Assembly: GCA_017407905.1 (NCBI GenBank)
Contig: JAFQVS010000056.1
Location: 1-43,425, forward strand
Source: Bacteroidaceae bacterium
Lineage (GTDB): Bacteria > Bacteroidota > Bacteroidia > Bacteroidales > Bacteroidaceae
DNA: 43,425 bases
Direction: 5' to 3'
How positions within the stretch are numbered: position 1 is the stretch's first letter; each line of letters opens with the position of its first letter. The notes beneath the pieces are model-generated. The model worked only from the letters and a program-made list of their open reading frames with translations. It had not been told where the DNA came from and did not search any database. The position numbers and the translations under genes were made by a program. Positions 9,301 through 16,093 of this stretch are shown one piece after another.

Positions 9301-10164
9301 AGCCTCCCCGCACACTACACCCCCGCATACGAAAAGCTGCCCTCGCTGCTGAGCATAAACGCCGATACAACAATCACACTCACCTACACCACCGACGCCC
9401 ATATTGGATTCAAGGCAATAGGTAGCGCCACTGCACAGGTCGAGAATGGAAAATCGTATCTCTTCTTCGACAATAAGAACGATAATAGTCGCAACGGCCT
9501 GCTCAACGCATCGGCAGTGGGCGAGAATATCCTCACCGACAACAGCGCAGCATCGGGTGGCCCCGCCTACGTATGGTTCATAGAAGCATCGGGCAGCTAC
9601 TCAAAGGTAGTCAACGGCCTTGGGTGCTATATTCCCACGCTCACAAAAGGCTCGGCCAACAAAGCAAGCGAGAGTGGAGGTAATTTCCTATTCACCGCAA
9701 ACAACAACGGCTCGCTGAGCGTAAAATGCAGCAACGGCCTCTATTGGAACGCCAACAGCGACCACACATTCACCGGATGGAGCGAGCCTCACCCCTTTAT
9801 CGCCTATGAATATATCGTGCAGCCCTATTACACAATAAACATCACCTGTACCGACAGCGAGGGCAACACCCTGCAAACAAGCAATAGGATAATGGCGGCC
9901 GACGACAGCTTCACCCTTAGCGTCCCCACAATCGAGGGATATATCTTCAAGAGCATCGAGGGAGCATCGGAGGGAGTAAACAGCGTCGATGGGCACAAGG
10001 ATATTACAATCATCTACGCATCGGCAACGGGAATAAGCGAGACACCCGTGGATTCCGCCCCCGCCGGCCTCGGCACATACGACCTTCAAGGGCGCAAAGT
10101 AACGCACCCCACAAAAAAGGGAATATACATAAGGAACGGTAAAAAAATAATAATTACCGAGTAA
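6364..10164 (+). CDS. Secreted GH20 beta-N-acetylhexosaminidase, multidomain
   Basis: A 1266-residue glycoside hydrolase removing terminal GlcNAc or GalNAc, likely from host glycans. A signal peptide (1-21) is followed by the GH20b N-terminal domain (about 25-155) and the catalytic barrel (about 160-520). Substrate-binding HWHLVDDQGWRI (198-209) and the catalytic Asp340-Glu341 pair in HIGGDECP are intact. From about 560 to 1220 there is a long beta-rich region resembling carbohydrate-binding (trefoil-like) segments plus a MucBP-like repeat near 1170. The C-terminus (YDLQGRKV...GIYIRNGKK) is a conserved Bacteroidetes tail, also seen in the C10 peptidase at 35539-37032, probably for sorting. 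Family members without the long C-terminal region are about half this length. Confidence 0.93.
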   Translation: MRKSTLTLLIIALLAPLFASADNKLNLTPLPKQISMKQGTLTLPESFAISTEEASDEMSREAEKFAQALSDVRAGEISIGNNIQDALITVSTYTGNTKIGDEGYTLEITTEGIKIAANTAQGTYYAFQTIKKLLPACVMAQVKDTTVTEYALPCLSIIDAPRFEYRGFMLDVARHYFEVAEIKRMIEVMSYYKMNRFHWHLVDDQGWRIQIDKYPKLTTIGATRSNSWSVDPIYGGYYTNEPYGPYFYTKEEIRDIIEYAKERHIEVIPEIEFPGHACAALAAYPEFSCTPTGSHSVKVDGGIYADVFNVGSPATLQFAKDVLDEVIELFPYNQIHIGGDECPTSAWSSNQECLDLMQAEGFNNIRELQSRFVRLLADHLRSKGKEAIMWNESLSAGGTNVELIKGTGGTMMCWEQGKVQSTALQAAQLGMNSVITPWGPYYINRKQSTDPGEPVGAGGGADNLRATYEYVPVPTSVPTALQKYYIGVQGTFWTEHVQSNYLLEYLALPRLIAIAETGWSPANKKNFDDFCRRVTADSVLLNYNNYEYGRHFMTSGSNDDEKVMPQASTDDDWHWHHIVTGATDEARAGKCIELLREGAPQIGTGNARVGRLWNGTIAKEGEAAYDYQLWALMEDPSNPGKYALVCKAHPEGSVNSTPTAQNNTARWDYDNNARHYDFILGEAVYSKNGNYYRYSIRSQKAAAGMYMNFAGAGQNNSINMWSNPNDGNGGVWEFRPLGVQSQEPQIEYPAKGSFVRISNNVPAFAGWRMVDDGSSTLMAREQEYSADVWEITASTIDSDGQSVALRNRATGRYINSTSAPVTLGSTAVQLKNIYNERTGDFSIMAADGALFPMPKRATTNPQTLNVGGIYPQGSAWKYEPVYQITYDCFDQEGNKIATYYHSSAQNQPYECVAPEIKNMRVKSIDTASFAQLDDHKSVKVTYERIAHAVTLRHIESRGGIILVEEYSTPIGESFKTEQSSLPAHYTPAYEKLPSLLSINADTTITLTYTTDAHIGFKAIGSATAQVENGKSYLFFDNKNDNSRNGLLNASAVGENILTDNSAASGGPAYVWFIEASGSYSKVVNGLGCYIPTLTKGSANKASESGGNFLFTANNNGSLSVKCSNGLYWNANSDHTFTGWSEPHPFIAYEYIVQPYYTINITCTDSEGNTLQTSNRIMAADDSFTLSVPTIEGYIFKSIEGASEGVNSVDGHKDITIIYASATGISETPVDSAPAGLGTYDLQGRKVTHPTKKGIYIRNGKKIIITE

Positions 10165-10181
10165 GAAACTAAAAGAACCTT

Positions 10182-10224
10182 AAAAAACGGCAGAAGCAAC
10201 AAAAAAATGCTTCTGCCGTTTTTT
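10182..10224 (+). terminator. Strong intrinsic terminator after the GH20 gene
   Basis: A perfect 16-bp inverted repeat (10182-10197 and 10209-10224) with core ACGGCAGAAGC ends in six T residues. It lies 17 bases past the GH20 stop codon. Confidence 0.85.
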
Positions 10225-10243
10225 AACAATTACACATCTTTTA

Positions 10244-10251
10244 TAACTTTG
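10244..10251 (+). promoter_or_regulatory. -7 promoter box of the FKBP operon
   Basis: TAACTTTG matches TAnnTTTG and lies 29 bases before the ATG at 10280, directly after a terminator, so it should start the three-gene unit FKBP, PCMD and beta-barrel. Confidence 0.5.
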
Positions 10252-10279
10252 CACGTTATTAAAAACAAACACAAAAAAG

Positions 10280-10681
10280 ATGGCAAAGAAAGAGCAGCAA
10301 CGCGAGAAGAACGAGGCCTTTATGGCCCAAAAAGCCACCGAGCCGCACATAAAAAGCCTCGGCGGCGGTGTTCTGTACGAGATAATCGCATCGGGCGAGG
10401 GAGAGCGCTGCCCCACCCCCACAAGCGTCGTTACCCTGCACTACCGAGGCACACTCATCAACGGCCGCGAATTTGACAACAGCTACAAACGCAGCTGCCC
10501 CGAGGCAATGCGCGTGAGCGACCTCATCGAGGGCTTCTCCCTTGCTCTACAAAATATGCACACGGGCGACCATTGGCGAGTATATATCCCGTGGCAAATG
10601 GGCTACGGCAAACGTTCGAGCGGCCCCATCCCGGCATTTTCGACACTAATCTTCGAGATTGAGCTTATAGGCATAGCATAA
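10280..10681 (+). CDS. FKBP-type peptidyl-prolyl cis-trans isomerase
   Basis: Catalyses cis-trans isomerisation of Xaa-Pro bonds during protein folding. The 133-residue protein is a short charged N-terminal helix (1-25) plus one FKBP domain: VTLHYRGTLINGREFDNS, GFSLALQNMHTGDHWRVYIPWQMGYG and STLIFEIELIGI. No signal peptide is evident, so it is probably cytosolic, unlike many longer exported FKBPs of Bacteroidetes. The next gene starts 6 bases after the stop, so this is the first gene of an operon with a surface lipoprotein and an outer-membrane barrel. Confidence 0.93.
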   Translation: MAKKEQQREKNEAFMAQKATEPHIKSLGGGVLYEIIASGEGERCPTPTSVVTLHYRGTLINGREFDNSYKRSCPEAMRVSDLIEGFSLALQNMHTGDHWRVYIPWQMGYGKRSSGPIPAFSTLIFEIELIGIA

Positions 10682-10687
10682 TAAAAA

Positions 10688-11854
10688 ATGAAAAAGACAG
10701 CACTCACACTACTATTGGCAGCCACCCTGCCCACAGCCTGCATAAAAGACGAGGCCCCCAACGCCGAGGCCGACATTCTATCAATAACCCTGCCACAAGG
10801 AGTGGTCGTCGAGAGCACCCCCGACTACTACCGCCCCTACGACAACGAGCGTCGAGCCTATCCACTATCCATCGAGGTAGCCTTCGGCACCGACCTCAGC
10901 GCCCTCGCGCCCACATTCGAGCTCACCCCCGGCGCCACCCTCAAAGTAATTGAGAAGGGCGACACCATAGAGACACCCCTTGACAAGAGCCGCGCACAGG
11001 ATTTTTCGCAGCCCGTGCGTTACATTGTAACATCCGAGAGCCGCAGGTGGCAGCGCGTCTATCTTATCGACATTCACTACCCCGAGAATCGCGACATTCC
11101 CACAGAGTATCATTTCGAGAGCGTAAAAGAGCAGGATAATTACTACATATTCCACGAATTGGCCGAGGGGTGCGCCCCTCTGACGTGGGCCAGCGGAAAC
11201 CCCGGCTTTGCCCTCGCCGCACAACTGCAAGGAATAACATCGCCCCACAGCTACCCCACTACAATAGAGAGCGACGGCTACAGCGGCAACTGTCTGAAAC
11301 TGCAAACGCTGCTCACAGGCGATTGGGGCGAGCGCGTGGGAAAGCCCATAGCAGCCGGCAATCTGTTTATGGGCACATTCTACCTGCCCACGGCCCTGAC
11401 AAACTCGCTCAATTCCACCCGCTTCGGAGTGCCATTCAAGCACAAGCCCACAATGCTCACGGGCCTCTACCGCTACACCGCCGGCAAGAAATTTTACGAT
11501 AATGGCAACTACACCGACGAGACAGACAAATTCAGCATCTATGCAATGTTCTTCGAGAAGGGCGACGACGTGCCGTATATCGACGGAAACATCCCCTCGC
11601 AAGGTTTCGAGCACCCACGAATGATTGCCACAGCCCTTATGGACGAGGCCGAGAAGGTCGAGAGCAGCGAATGGCGCCGCTTCGAGATTCCGTTCGACTA
11701 TACGCGCTACGACAAAATCCTCGACCCGCAGAAATTGGCCGACGGGAAATATTATATTGCCGTGGTATTTGCTTCGAGCAGCGGAGGCGACGAGTTTAAA
11801 GGCGCTCCGGGCAGCACACTGTGGGTAGATGAGGTAGAATTATTGTACGAATAA
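10688..11854 (+). CDS. PCMD domain lipoprotein
   Basis: A 388-residue lipoprotein: signal peptide with lipobox PTAC (Cys18). Residues about 30-135 form an Ig-like N-terminal module (LSITLPQGVVVES... RRWQRVYLIDIHY). The rest matches the putative carbohydrate metabolism (PCMD) domain of Bacteroidetes: TWASGNPGFALA, SGNCLKLQTLLTG, LFMGTFYL, RFGVPFKHKPTMLTGLYRYTAG, and the closing STLWVDEVELLYE. PCMD proteins are presumed surface glycan-binding or processing lipoproteins; none of the residues here proves catalysis. It sits 12 bases upstream of a beta-barrel gene, a pairing common in this phylum. Confidence 0.85.
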   Translation: MKKTALTLLLAATLPTACIKDEAPNAEADILSITLPQGVVVESTPDYYRPYDNERRAYPLSIEVAFGTDLSALAPTFELTPGATLKVIEKGDTIETPLDKSRAQDFSQPVRYIVTSESRRWQRVYLIDIHYPENRDIPTEYHFESVKEQDNYYIFHELAEGCAPLTWASGNPGFALAAQLQGITSPHSYPTTIESDGYSGNCLKLQTLLTGDWGERVGKPIAAGNLFMGTFYLPTALTNSLNSTRFGVPFKHKPTMLTGLYRYTAGKKFYDNGNYTDETDKFSIYAMFFEKGDDVPYIDGNIPSQGFEHPRMIATALMDEAEKVESSEWRRFEIPFDYTRYDKILDPQKLADGKYYIAVVFASSSGGDEFKGAPGSTLWVDEVELLYE

Positions 11855-11866
11855 AAAAAGAGAGAA

Positions 11867-12613
11867 ATGAAAAAAATTATAACAACAATATTGGCACTGA
11901 CAGTGGGACTATTCGTCGCCTCGGCACAAGAGAGCGACAGAAAATGGGAGTTTGACGCACGCGTGGGAGTAAACATTGGCGGCACCTCACCGCTACCCCT
12001 TCCGCGCGAGATACGCAAGATAGAGGCCTACTCGCCACAATTCTCGCCCAGCGTCGAGATAAACGCCACCCGCCTCATCAACAGCCGCTGGGGCATCGGC
12101 AGCGGCATAAGAATAGAGAAAAAGGCAATGAGCACACACGCACAAGTAAAAGACTACCGCACCGAGATTATCGGCGAGGGGGGCAACAAACTGCGCGGCA
12201 ATTGGACAGGCGACGTACACACAAACGTCGAGAATTGGTACATAAGCATCCCCGTGCAAGCACTCTACCGCCTCAATAGCCGCATAGAATTTACGGGCGG
12301 GCTGTTTGCCGCCTATCTTATTGACGGCAGCTTCGATGGTTACGTCAACGACGGCTATCTGCGCAAGGATAATCCGACAGGCGATAAAATTGTGTTCGAC
12401 AAAAAGGACAAAGGCACATACGACTTTTCCAACGAGATTAACAGTCTCTCGTGGGGTCTTCAGGCCGGCGCCCATTGGAGCGCAACCCAGCACATAAGGC
12501 TCTCGGCGCAGCTGACGTGGGGAGTGAACGAGCTTTTCAAGAGCAATTTTAAGACCATCAGTTTCTCGATGTACCCCATCTATCTGAATATTGCGGCAGG
12601 CTACCGCTTCTGA
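11867..12613 (+). CDS. Outer-membrane beta-barrel protein (porin family)
   Basis: A 248-residue protein with signal peptide (1-20, ending VASAQE) and alternating hydrophobic/polar strands. It ends in the aromatic motif GYRF that outer-membrane barrels use for BAM recognition. Segments such as WEFDARVGVNIGG, RWGIGSGIRIEKKA, WYISIPVQALYRL and YLNIAAGYRF look like strands of an eight- to ten-stranded barrel. It is the third gene of the FKBP-PCMD operon and closes it, just before a strong bidirectional terminator. It likely forms a surface complex or assembly partner with the PCMD lipoprotein (inference). Confidence 0.85.
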   Translation: MKKIITTILALTVGLFVASAQESDRKWEFDARVGVNIGGTSPLPLPREIRKIEAYSPQFSPSVEINATRLINSRWGIGSGIRIEKKAMSTHAQVKDYRTEIIGEGGNKLRGNWTGDVHTNVENWYISIPVQALYRLNSRIEFTGGLFAAYLIDGSFDGYVNDGYLRKDNPTGDKIVFDKKDKGTYDFSNEINSLSWGLQAGAHWSATQHIRLSAQLTWGVNELFKSNFKTISFSMYPIYLNIAAGYRF

Positions 12614-12689
12614 CACTTTTTTTTGGAGGGGCGGGCAATATTTACAGAGGGCGATTTTTTGGCGTCCGAATATTGGCAGCCCGGCAATA

Positions 12690-12736
12690 ATAAACGATTA
12701 GCGCCCGACAATCACTGTCGGGCGCTAATCGTTTAT
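12690..12736. terminator. Bidirectional terminator between convergent genes
   Basis: A perfect 21-bp stem (12690-12710 with 12716-12736) and a 5-base loop, with core TTAGCGCCCGACA. It sits between the plus-strand barrel gene and the minus-strand calycin-like lipoprotein. Confidence 0.85.
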
Positions 12737-12753
12737 CCTATAAATAAGATGAA

Positions 12754-13221
12754 TTACTTTTTACCGTAGAAATCAACCTCGAGAGAGCCAACCACAGGAG
12801 CCTCGTTTATAGATATTGTAACGTCAAGCTCTTTTCCGTCGCACTCGCCATCCACGATAACGGGAAGCTCGGCATTATCGAACATAGCAACCGTAACCAC
12901 CGCTGTGCCGTAAATATCGTACGAGGTACCCTTGTCATCCTTTACAGCCGCACACTCGGCGCTGATGGTACCAATAGGCATCTGTCCAAAAGTAAAATCC
13001 TTAAGCACGACGCGCACCTTAGAATCATCGACCTTTTCAACTGTCAGCTGCTCGTCGATTGAGCTGCCAAGAACCTCGAGCGAGCCCTTATAGGTACCTA
13101 TAATATCGTTCAGGACAATGGGCTTGTCGGTATTGTTGTCATCATCATCGCTGCTGCAAGCAGTGAACATACACACGGTACAAAGCGCCATAAAAAGCAG
13201 ATAGAAATAATTTTTCTTCAT
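12754..13221 (-). CDS. Calycin-like domain lipoprotein, probably surface-exposed
   Basis: A 155-residue lipoprotein with lipobox FTAC (Cys22) followed by SSDDDDN. An acidic run right after the lipidated Cys is the known lipoprotein export signal that sends Bacteroidetes lipoproteins to the cell surface. The mature part (IIGTYKGSLEVLGSSIDEQ, DDSKVRVVLKDFTFGQMPIG, ELDVTISINEAPVVGSLEVDFYG) is a beta-barrel-like pattern matching the calycin-like family of Bacteroidetes. Ligand unknown. It is monocistronic: a terminator lies downstream, and a TATCTTAG box at 13255-13248 is a possible promoter. Confidence 0.8.
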   Translation of the reverse strand: MKKNYFYLLFMALCTVCMFTACSSDDDDNNTDKPIVLNDIIGTYKGSLEVLGSSIDEQLTVEKVDDSKVRVVLKDFTFGQMPIGTISAECAAVKDDKGTSYDIYGTAVVTVAMFDNAELPVIVDGECDGKELDVTISINEAPVVGSLEVDFYGKK

Positions 13222-13330
13222 AATTACATAATTTTTTAATACGGCCGCTAAGATAACAAAAAATTACACTACCGACGTGCAACGGAAAAGAGAAATAATG
13301 TAATAATTTTCTTTTTTTAACAGTAAAAGG

Positions 13331-14170
13331 CTATTTTCGGAATCTTTTTGTTACGGCAGCATAGCCGCAACGACGACACAGAGGCTCGACGGCCGTGTGG
13401 CGCGTAAAGCCGTCGTATATTGCGCGTGCACGCGGCGAGGAGAGAATATCATCGAGCGGCTCACTAAAGAGATTGCCGAGGCGTATCTCGCCTGCGTGGT
13501 CGAGGCAGCAGGGGACGACACTGCCATCGACAAGCACCCCTATCTGATTGCGCAGTGCGTAGCAGAAGGCCTCATCCTCGGCATATTCGTCGCGCGCGGC
13601 ATCGGGCCACTCGAATATTTTGTCATACTCGACGTAAAGATTCTCGGCCAGACGCCACCCATCGTGGCGCTGCGTCCACGGCTGCGGCGCATACTCGGCA
13701 ATAAGCTGCAACAGTTTGTCGTTGTTACTATCGCCGCCACCCTCGTTCCAAAAGCGCAGCACAATGACAATGCCACGCGAGGCGGCCTCGATGGAGAATT
13801 TCATCACCGCGCCGATATACTCGCGAGCATCGGCGCGACCATTACCCTCGTGCGAGTGGAGCGATATTTGTATCTTATGGGGCTGCGCGTCGATAACTCC
13901 TGCGGCACGTGAGAGCAGCGTGCCGTTGGTTGTGAGCACAGGCACAAAGCCTTTTGCGCGAGCAATGGTAATAAACTGCGGCAAGAGGGGGTGCAGCAGA
14001 GGCTCGCCCATCAGATGAAAATAGAGGAATTTTATCCTGCCACTGAGACGGTCGGTGAGCGTCTGAAACTCATCGAGCGTAAGGCGTCGCTTGTCCCTTT
14101 CGGTCTTTGGGCAGAAAAAGCAGTTAAGATTGCAGATGTTTGTTATTTCAAGGTAGCAACGGGTTATCAT
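13331..14170 (-). CDS. Radical SAM/SPASM domain protein of unknown substrate
   Basis: A 279-residue radical S-adenosylmethionine enzyme. The cluster motif CX3CX2C is Cys13, Cys17 and Cys20 in NICNLNCFFC. Further core elements are YFHLMGEPLLHP, TTNGTLL and IQISLHSHEG. The C-terminal SPASM-like segment holds several cysteines (FCYAL, VPCCLDH, LCRRCGY) that could bind one auxiliary cluster. No peptide precursor gene is visible nearby, so it may modify a distant substrate or tRNA/cofactor. The start codon lies within a 13-bp repeat (14164-14176) also found at 15023-15035 and 16417-16429; see findings. The minus-strand membrane protein gene ends 19 bases upstream. Confidence 0.88.
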   Translation of the reverse strand: MITRCYLEITNICNLNCFFCPKTERDKRRLTLDEFQTLTDRLSGRIKFLYFHLMGEPLLHPLLPQFITIARAKGFVPVLTTNGTLLSRAAGVIDAQPHKIQISLHSHEGNGRADAREYIGAVMKFSIEAASRGIVIVLRFWNEGGGDSNNDKLLQLIAEYAPQPWTQRHDGWRLAENLYVEYDKIFEWPDAARDEYAEDEAFCYALRNQIGVLVDGSVVPCCLDHAGEIRLGNLFSEPLDDILSSPRARAIYDGFTRHTAVEPLCRRCGYAAVTKRFRK

Positions 14171-14176
14171 AGCAGC
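14164..14176. repeat. 13-bp direct repeat, copy 1 (at the radical SAM start codon)
   Basis: TTATCATAGCAGC, identical to 15023-15035 and 16417-16429. On the minus strand it reads GCTGCTATGATAA and includes the radical SAM ATG. The three copies separate two AT-rich segments. Confidence 0.7.
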
Positions 14177-14189
14177 TCCTATTTAAGTA

Positions 14190-14981
14190 TTACCTCTGAG
14201 CATTTTTATGTAAAATATCACTATACGACATAAGAATAGGTCTAAAAAGCCCTTGCTTCAATTGCACAATTACAGTATCACCCACATTAACCTTACTGTG
14301 TAATTCTTCACATATATCATTTTTAAAGTATGTAGCAGAGCCATCGCTCAATTCTAATCGAACATAATATATTGGTCCGCCGCTTTTTCGGTGAATTTTC
14401 AAACGATTCTCCACCACAATTGCTTTACTATCGTAAACAATATTTTCATTGCCAAAAGAGTTGACACAACAGAACAACATCAGTAGCAAAAAGCCCGGAA
14501 ATAACGAAAAAAGAGCCTGAACGGTAATAAGCCCTAACCAACGTTTATATTTTTCTTTATTATTATCGCCACCTTTTTTTCTCTCAAATTTAGAACGTAA
14601 AAAGATTTCAACAACCAAAGAAACAATACATACTACAAGAAATACAATTAAATCTATAAATTTAAGGTTTATGTAAGAAAATATAAAAGCAATAAAAATA
14701 AGAGGTAACAAAACAGAATAAGCACTTAAAGCACCTAATGGCGTGCTATCTGTAATATGGTTACATACTTTTTTTATTATCTTTTTTAGATATTCTACCG
14801 GCCTGCTTCCTTTTGCCAAATAAGCAATGCGTAATGCAAACAACATAAGAAGAAAAGAGAATACAAAATGCCATTTAAATAGGAAAGTTAATGCCATTCC
14901 AAGAAGCAACATACTTGCAACTAACAAGAATGGAAGCAGCAATAAGACGCCAAGACAACCGAATTTTATATTTTTAAACAT
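14190..14981 (-). CDS. AT-rich multi-pass membrane protein of unknown function
   Basis: A 263-residue protein I do not recognise. It has about five hydrophobic segments: near 8-30, 35-55, 83-104, 108-126 and 150-172. The soluble C-terminal part (about 180-263) has a beta-rich pattern (KAIVVENRLKIHRKSGGPIY, VRLELSDGSATYF, VNVGDTVIVQLKQGLFRP) like a small OB- or NfeD-type domain. Codon use is markedly AT-rich compared with the neighbours. It lies between copies of a 13-bp direct repeat (14164-14176 and 15023-15035), next to the Abi island, so it may be a second acquired cassette. An effector of a defence system is possible but unproven. Confidence 0.7.
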   Translation of the reverse strand: MFKNIKFGCLGVLLLLPFLLVASMLLLGMALTFLFKWHFVFSFLLMLFALRIAYLAKGSRPVEYLKKIIKKVCNHITDSTPLGALSAYSVLLPLIFIAFIFSYINLKFIDLIVFLVVCIVSLVVEIFLRSKFERKKGGDNNKEKYKRWLGLITVQALFSLFPGFLLLMLFCCVNSFGNENIVYDSKAIVVENRLKIHRKSGGPIYYVRLELSDGSATYFKNDICEELHSKVNVGDTVIVQLKQGLFRPILMSYSDILHKNAQR

Positions 14982-15018
14982 ATTCTTCTATTTCTTCGTT
15001 TGTTAAATAACAGAGCAA

Positions 15019-15099
15019 CTATTTATCATAGCAGCCGTTTTTTTAAATAAAAAAGACGAGGAATTTAAATTTCTCGTCTTTTTTCAGTGACTCGCTTGG
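15019..15099. repeat. Direct repeat of tRNA-Lys 3' end plus terminator (att-like), copy A
   Basis: This 81-bp segment matches 16413-16497 with few differences and two small gaps. It contains the 12 bases equal to the tRNA-Lys 3' end (15088-15099), the terminator hairpin and a spacer ending CTATTTATCATAGCAGC. Beyond 15099 the sequence stops resembling a tRNA, so this is a displaced 3' end, as tRNA-targeting integrases leave at the far end of an island. Confidence 0.75.
15048..15084 (-). terminator. Duplicated tRNA-Lys terminator, now downstream of a repeat-containing RNA
   Basis: Arms AAAAAGACGAG (15050-15060) and CTCGTCTTTTT (15073-15083) flank an AT loop; on the minus strand the stem runs into a T tract. 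It would end any transcript started at the promoter at 15252-15283. Confidence 0.7.
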
Positions 15100-15246
15100 A
15101 GTCTCTTTGATGAGAATAGCGGCTTTAGGGAAAGTCCACTTAATCAATATATTACAAGTTTTCTATTCGTTTTTTTCTATATATTTTCACTTGGTTTGCA
15201 CCTTTGTTAGTTGGTTTGCAAGTTTGTTAGTTGGTTTGCAAGTTTG
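15048..15246 (-). ncRNA. Predicted repeat-containing small RNA (RNA-2), about 195 nt
   Basis: The start is placed a few bases after the -7 box at 15259-15252 and the end at the duplicated tRNA terminator. The first 60 transcribed bases are three tandem 20-nt repeats (CUAACAAACUUGCAAACCAA type), followed by an AU-rich stretch and a tRNA-Lys 3' fragment. No ORF with a sensible start is present. It lies downstream of the HEPN Abi gene on the same strand. Tandem short repeats transcribed beside a toxin gene recall type III antitoxin RNAs, but this family is not recognised; ends are estimates. Confidence 0.45.
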
Positions 15247-15250
15247 TTAG
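15191..15250. repeat. Three tandem 20-bp repeats
   Basis: Units at 15191-15210, 15211-15230 and 15231-15250 read TTGGTTTGCAAGTTTGTTAG; units 2 and 3 are identical and unit 1 has CC for AG at two central bases. There are no spacers, so it is not a CRISPR array. A strong minus-strand promoter lies right beside it (15252-15283) and reads through the units. Confidence 0.9.
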
Positions 15251-15251
15251 A

Positions 15252-15283
15252 CAAAGATAGCAAATTTGGGTAACATATACAAA
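15252..15283 (-). promoter_or_regulatory. Near-consensus promoter of RNA-2
   Basis: Minus strand: TTTG at 15283-15280, a 20-base spacer and TATCTTTG at 15259-15252, a full match to the Bacteroidetes TTTG-N19-21-TAnnTTTG consensus. No coding gene lies downstream before the terminator at 15084-15048. Confidence 0.7.
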
Positions 15284-15295
15284 TTCCCACCCACC

Positions 15296-15343
15296 TTTAT
15301 AGCGTCTTGAAAGCGAAAATTTTCGCTTTCAAGACGCTATAAA
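15296..15343. repeat. 48-bp perfect palindrome
   Basis: The 24 bases 15296-15319 (with GCGTCTTGAAAGCG) are the exact reverse complement of 15320-15343, with no spacer. Neither side is followed by a T tract in the direction needed for termination. Position: between the Abi gene terminator and the repeat-RNA promoter. It may be a recombinase or replication-initiator site or an RNA stem. Confidence 0.9.
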
Positions 15344-15384
15344 AAAACCAAACCCGATAGCTTGACGAATCAGTGGCTACCGGG
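15341..15384 (-). terminator. Terminator of the Abi gene
   Basis: Minus strand: CCCGGTAGC pairs with GCTATCGGG (one G-U) across a 14-base loop (arms 15384-15376 and 15361-15353), then TTTGGTTTTTTT. It lies 50 bases past the Abi stop codon. Confidence 0.7.
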
Positions 15385-15395
15385 AATAAACAGTG

Positions 15396-15429
15396 CAAAT
15401 ATAATGCTTTTTTATTATATGGTTACAAA
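15396..15429 (-). promoter_or_regulatory. Possible internal promoter just after the Abi stop codon
   Basis: Minus strand: TTTG at 15429-15426 and TATATTTG at 15403-15396, with a 22-base spacer, slightly long. If used it would give only a transcript of about 50 nt ending at the 15384-15341 terminator. Confidence 0.35.
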
Positions 15430-15433
15430 GCGG

Positions 15434-16093
15434 TTATAATTTATCTATTTCTTTGATTACGCTATCTGGCTTTTCTACAATTTTCAGTAATTTATTCGCG
15501 TCATATCCCATATAGGTAAAATATGTCTTGATTAAATCATAGTGTTTTACAACATATTGGGTACTTAAATTCTTAGATTTATCAAAACAGATTGGTTCGT
15601 GATGTGCTATACGGTTGCGTAGTTCTCGTATGGCACAAAGGTCATTATATACTTCTTTCTGCGTTAGACCTTTTTTCTTTTTAGGGAATATCTGCAATAA
15701 TGTTTTACCACCTATCCTATAATTGTTTTTTGTGAAAAGGTAAGTCCAAAATCCAAAATTAAAGGTGGCAACCATTTTGTCTGCACTGTATGTTCCTTTT
15801 TTCTTATATTCATTCTGTGCATCGGATATTTCTTTCGCATCATATGCGAGCAACATTCCGGGTGCAGTTGATTTGACTATCCAATCTTTGTCATTGAATT
15901 GTTGTGAATAGTGGTTATGTATCGCATTACGCAATGCTATTTCAAACATTCCTATTACACCAAATAATCGTTGGCTTAATTTAAGGTTGTGATGATATAA
16001 TTGTAAAGTTCTTTGTTTATCACCTTTTGCAACACGATAATATTTGCCTATTCGTGCTTGTGATAATATAGATACTAATTCTTCGTATTTCAT
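15434..16093 (-). CDS. Abi-family (Abi_2-like) HEPN protein, putative RNase toxin
   Basis: A 219-residue protein of the abortive-infection Abi_2 (AbiD/AbiF-like) group. Two motifs fit the HEPN ribonuclease signature R-N-x(n)-H: ALRNAIHNH (Arg55, His61) and ELRNRIAHHE (Arg159, His164). The second has the classic context of Abi proteins. In HEPN toxins such residues form the RNA-cleaving site. The gene is AT-rich, unlike its neighbours, and lies inside a 1.4-kb segment bounded by duplicated tRNA-Lys 3' ends. Predicted small RNA genes stand on both sides, one divergent. A weak TATCTTTA box lies at 16131-16124. Role: probably anti-phage growth arrest (inference); no catalytic data can be read here. 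Confidence 0.8.
   Translation of the reverse strand: MKYEELVSILSQARIGKYYRVAKGDKQRTLQLYHHNLKLSQRLFGVIGMFEIALRNAIHNHYSQQFNDKDWIVKSTAPGMLLAYDAKEISDAQNEYKKKGTYSADKMVATFNFGFWTYLFTKNNYRIGGKTLLQIFPKKKKGLTQKEVYNDLCAIRELRNRIAHHEPICFDKSKNLSTQYVVKHYDLIKTYFTYMGYDANKLLKIVEKPDSVIKEIDKL

Noticed and set aside
15088-15160. Second tRNA-Lys gene or tRNA pseudogene
   Set aside because: Only the last 12 bases of the tRNA are present; anticodon, D and T arms are missing. It fits an attachment-site duplication better.
15191-15250. CRISPR array
   Set aside because: Three 20-bp units are directly adjacent without spacers, and no cas genes are present; they are plain tandem repeats.
15296-15343. Intrinsic terminator of the Abi gene
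   Set aside because: The T tract is on the wrong side of the palindrome for the Abi transcript; the hairpin at 15353-15384 with its T run fits better.
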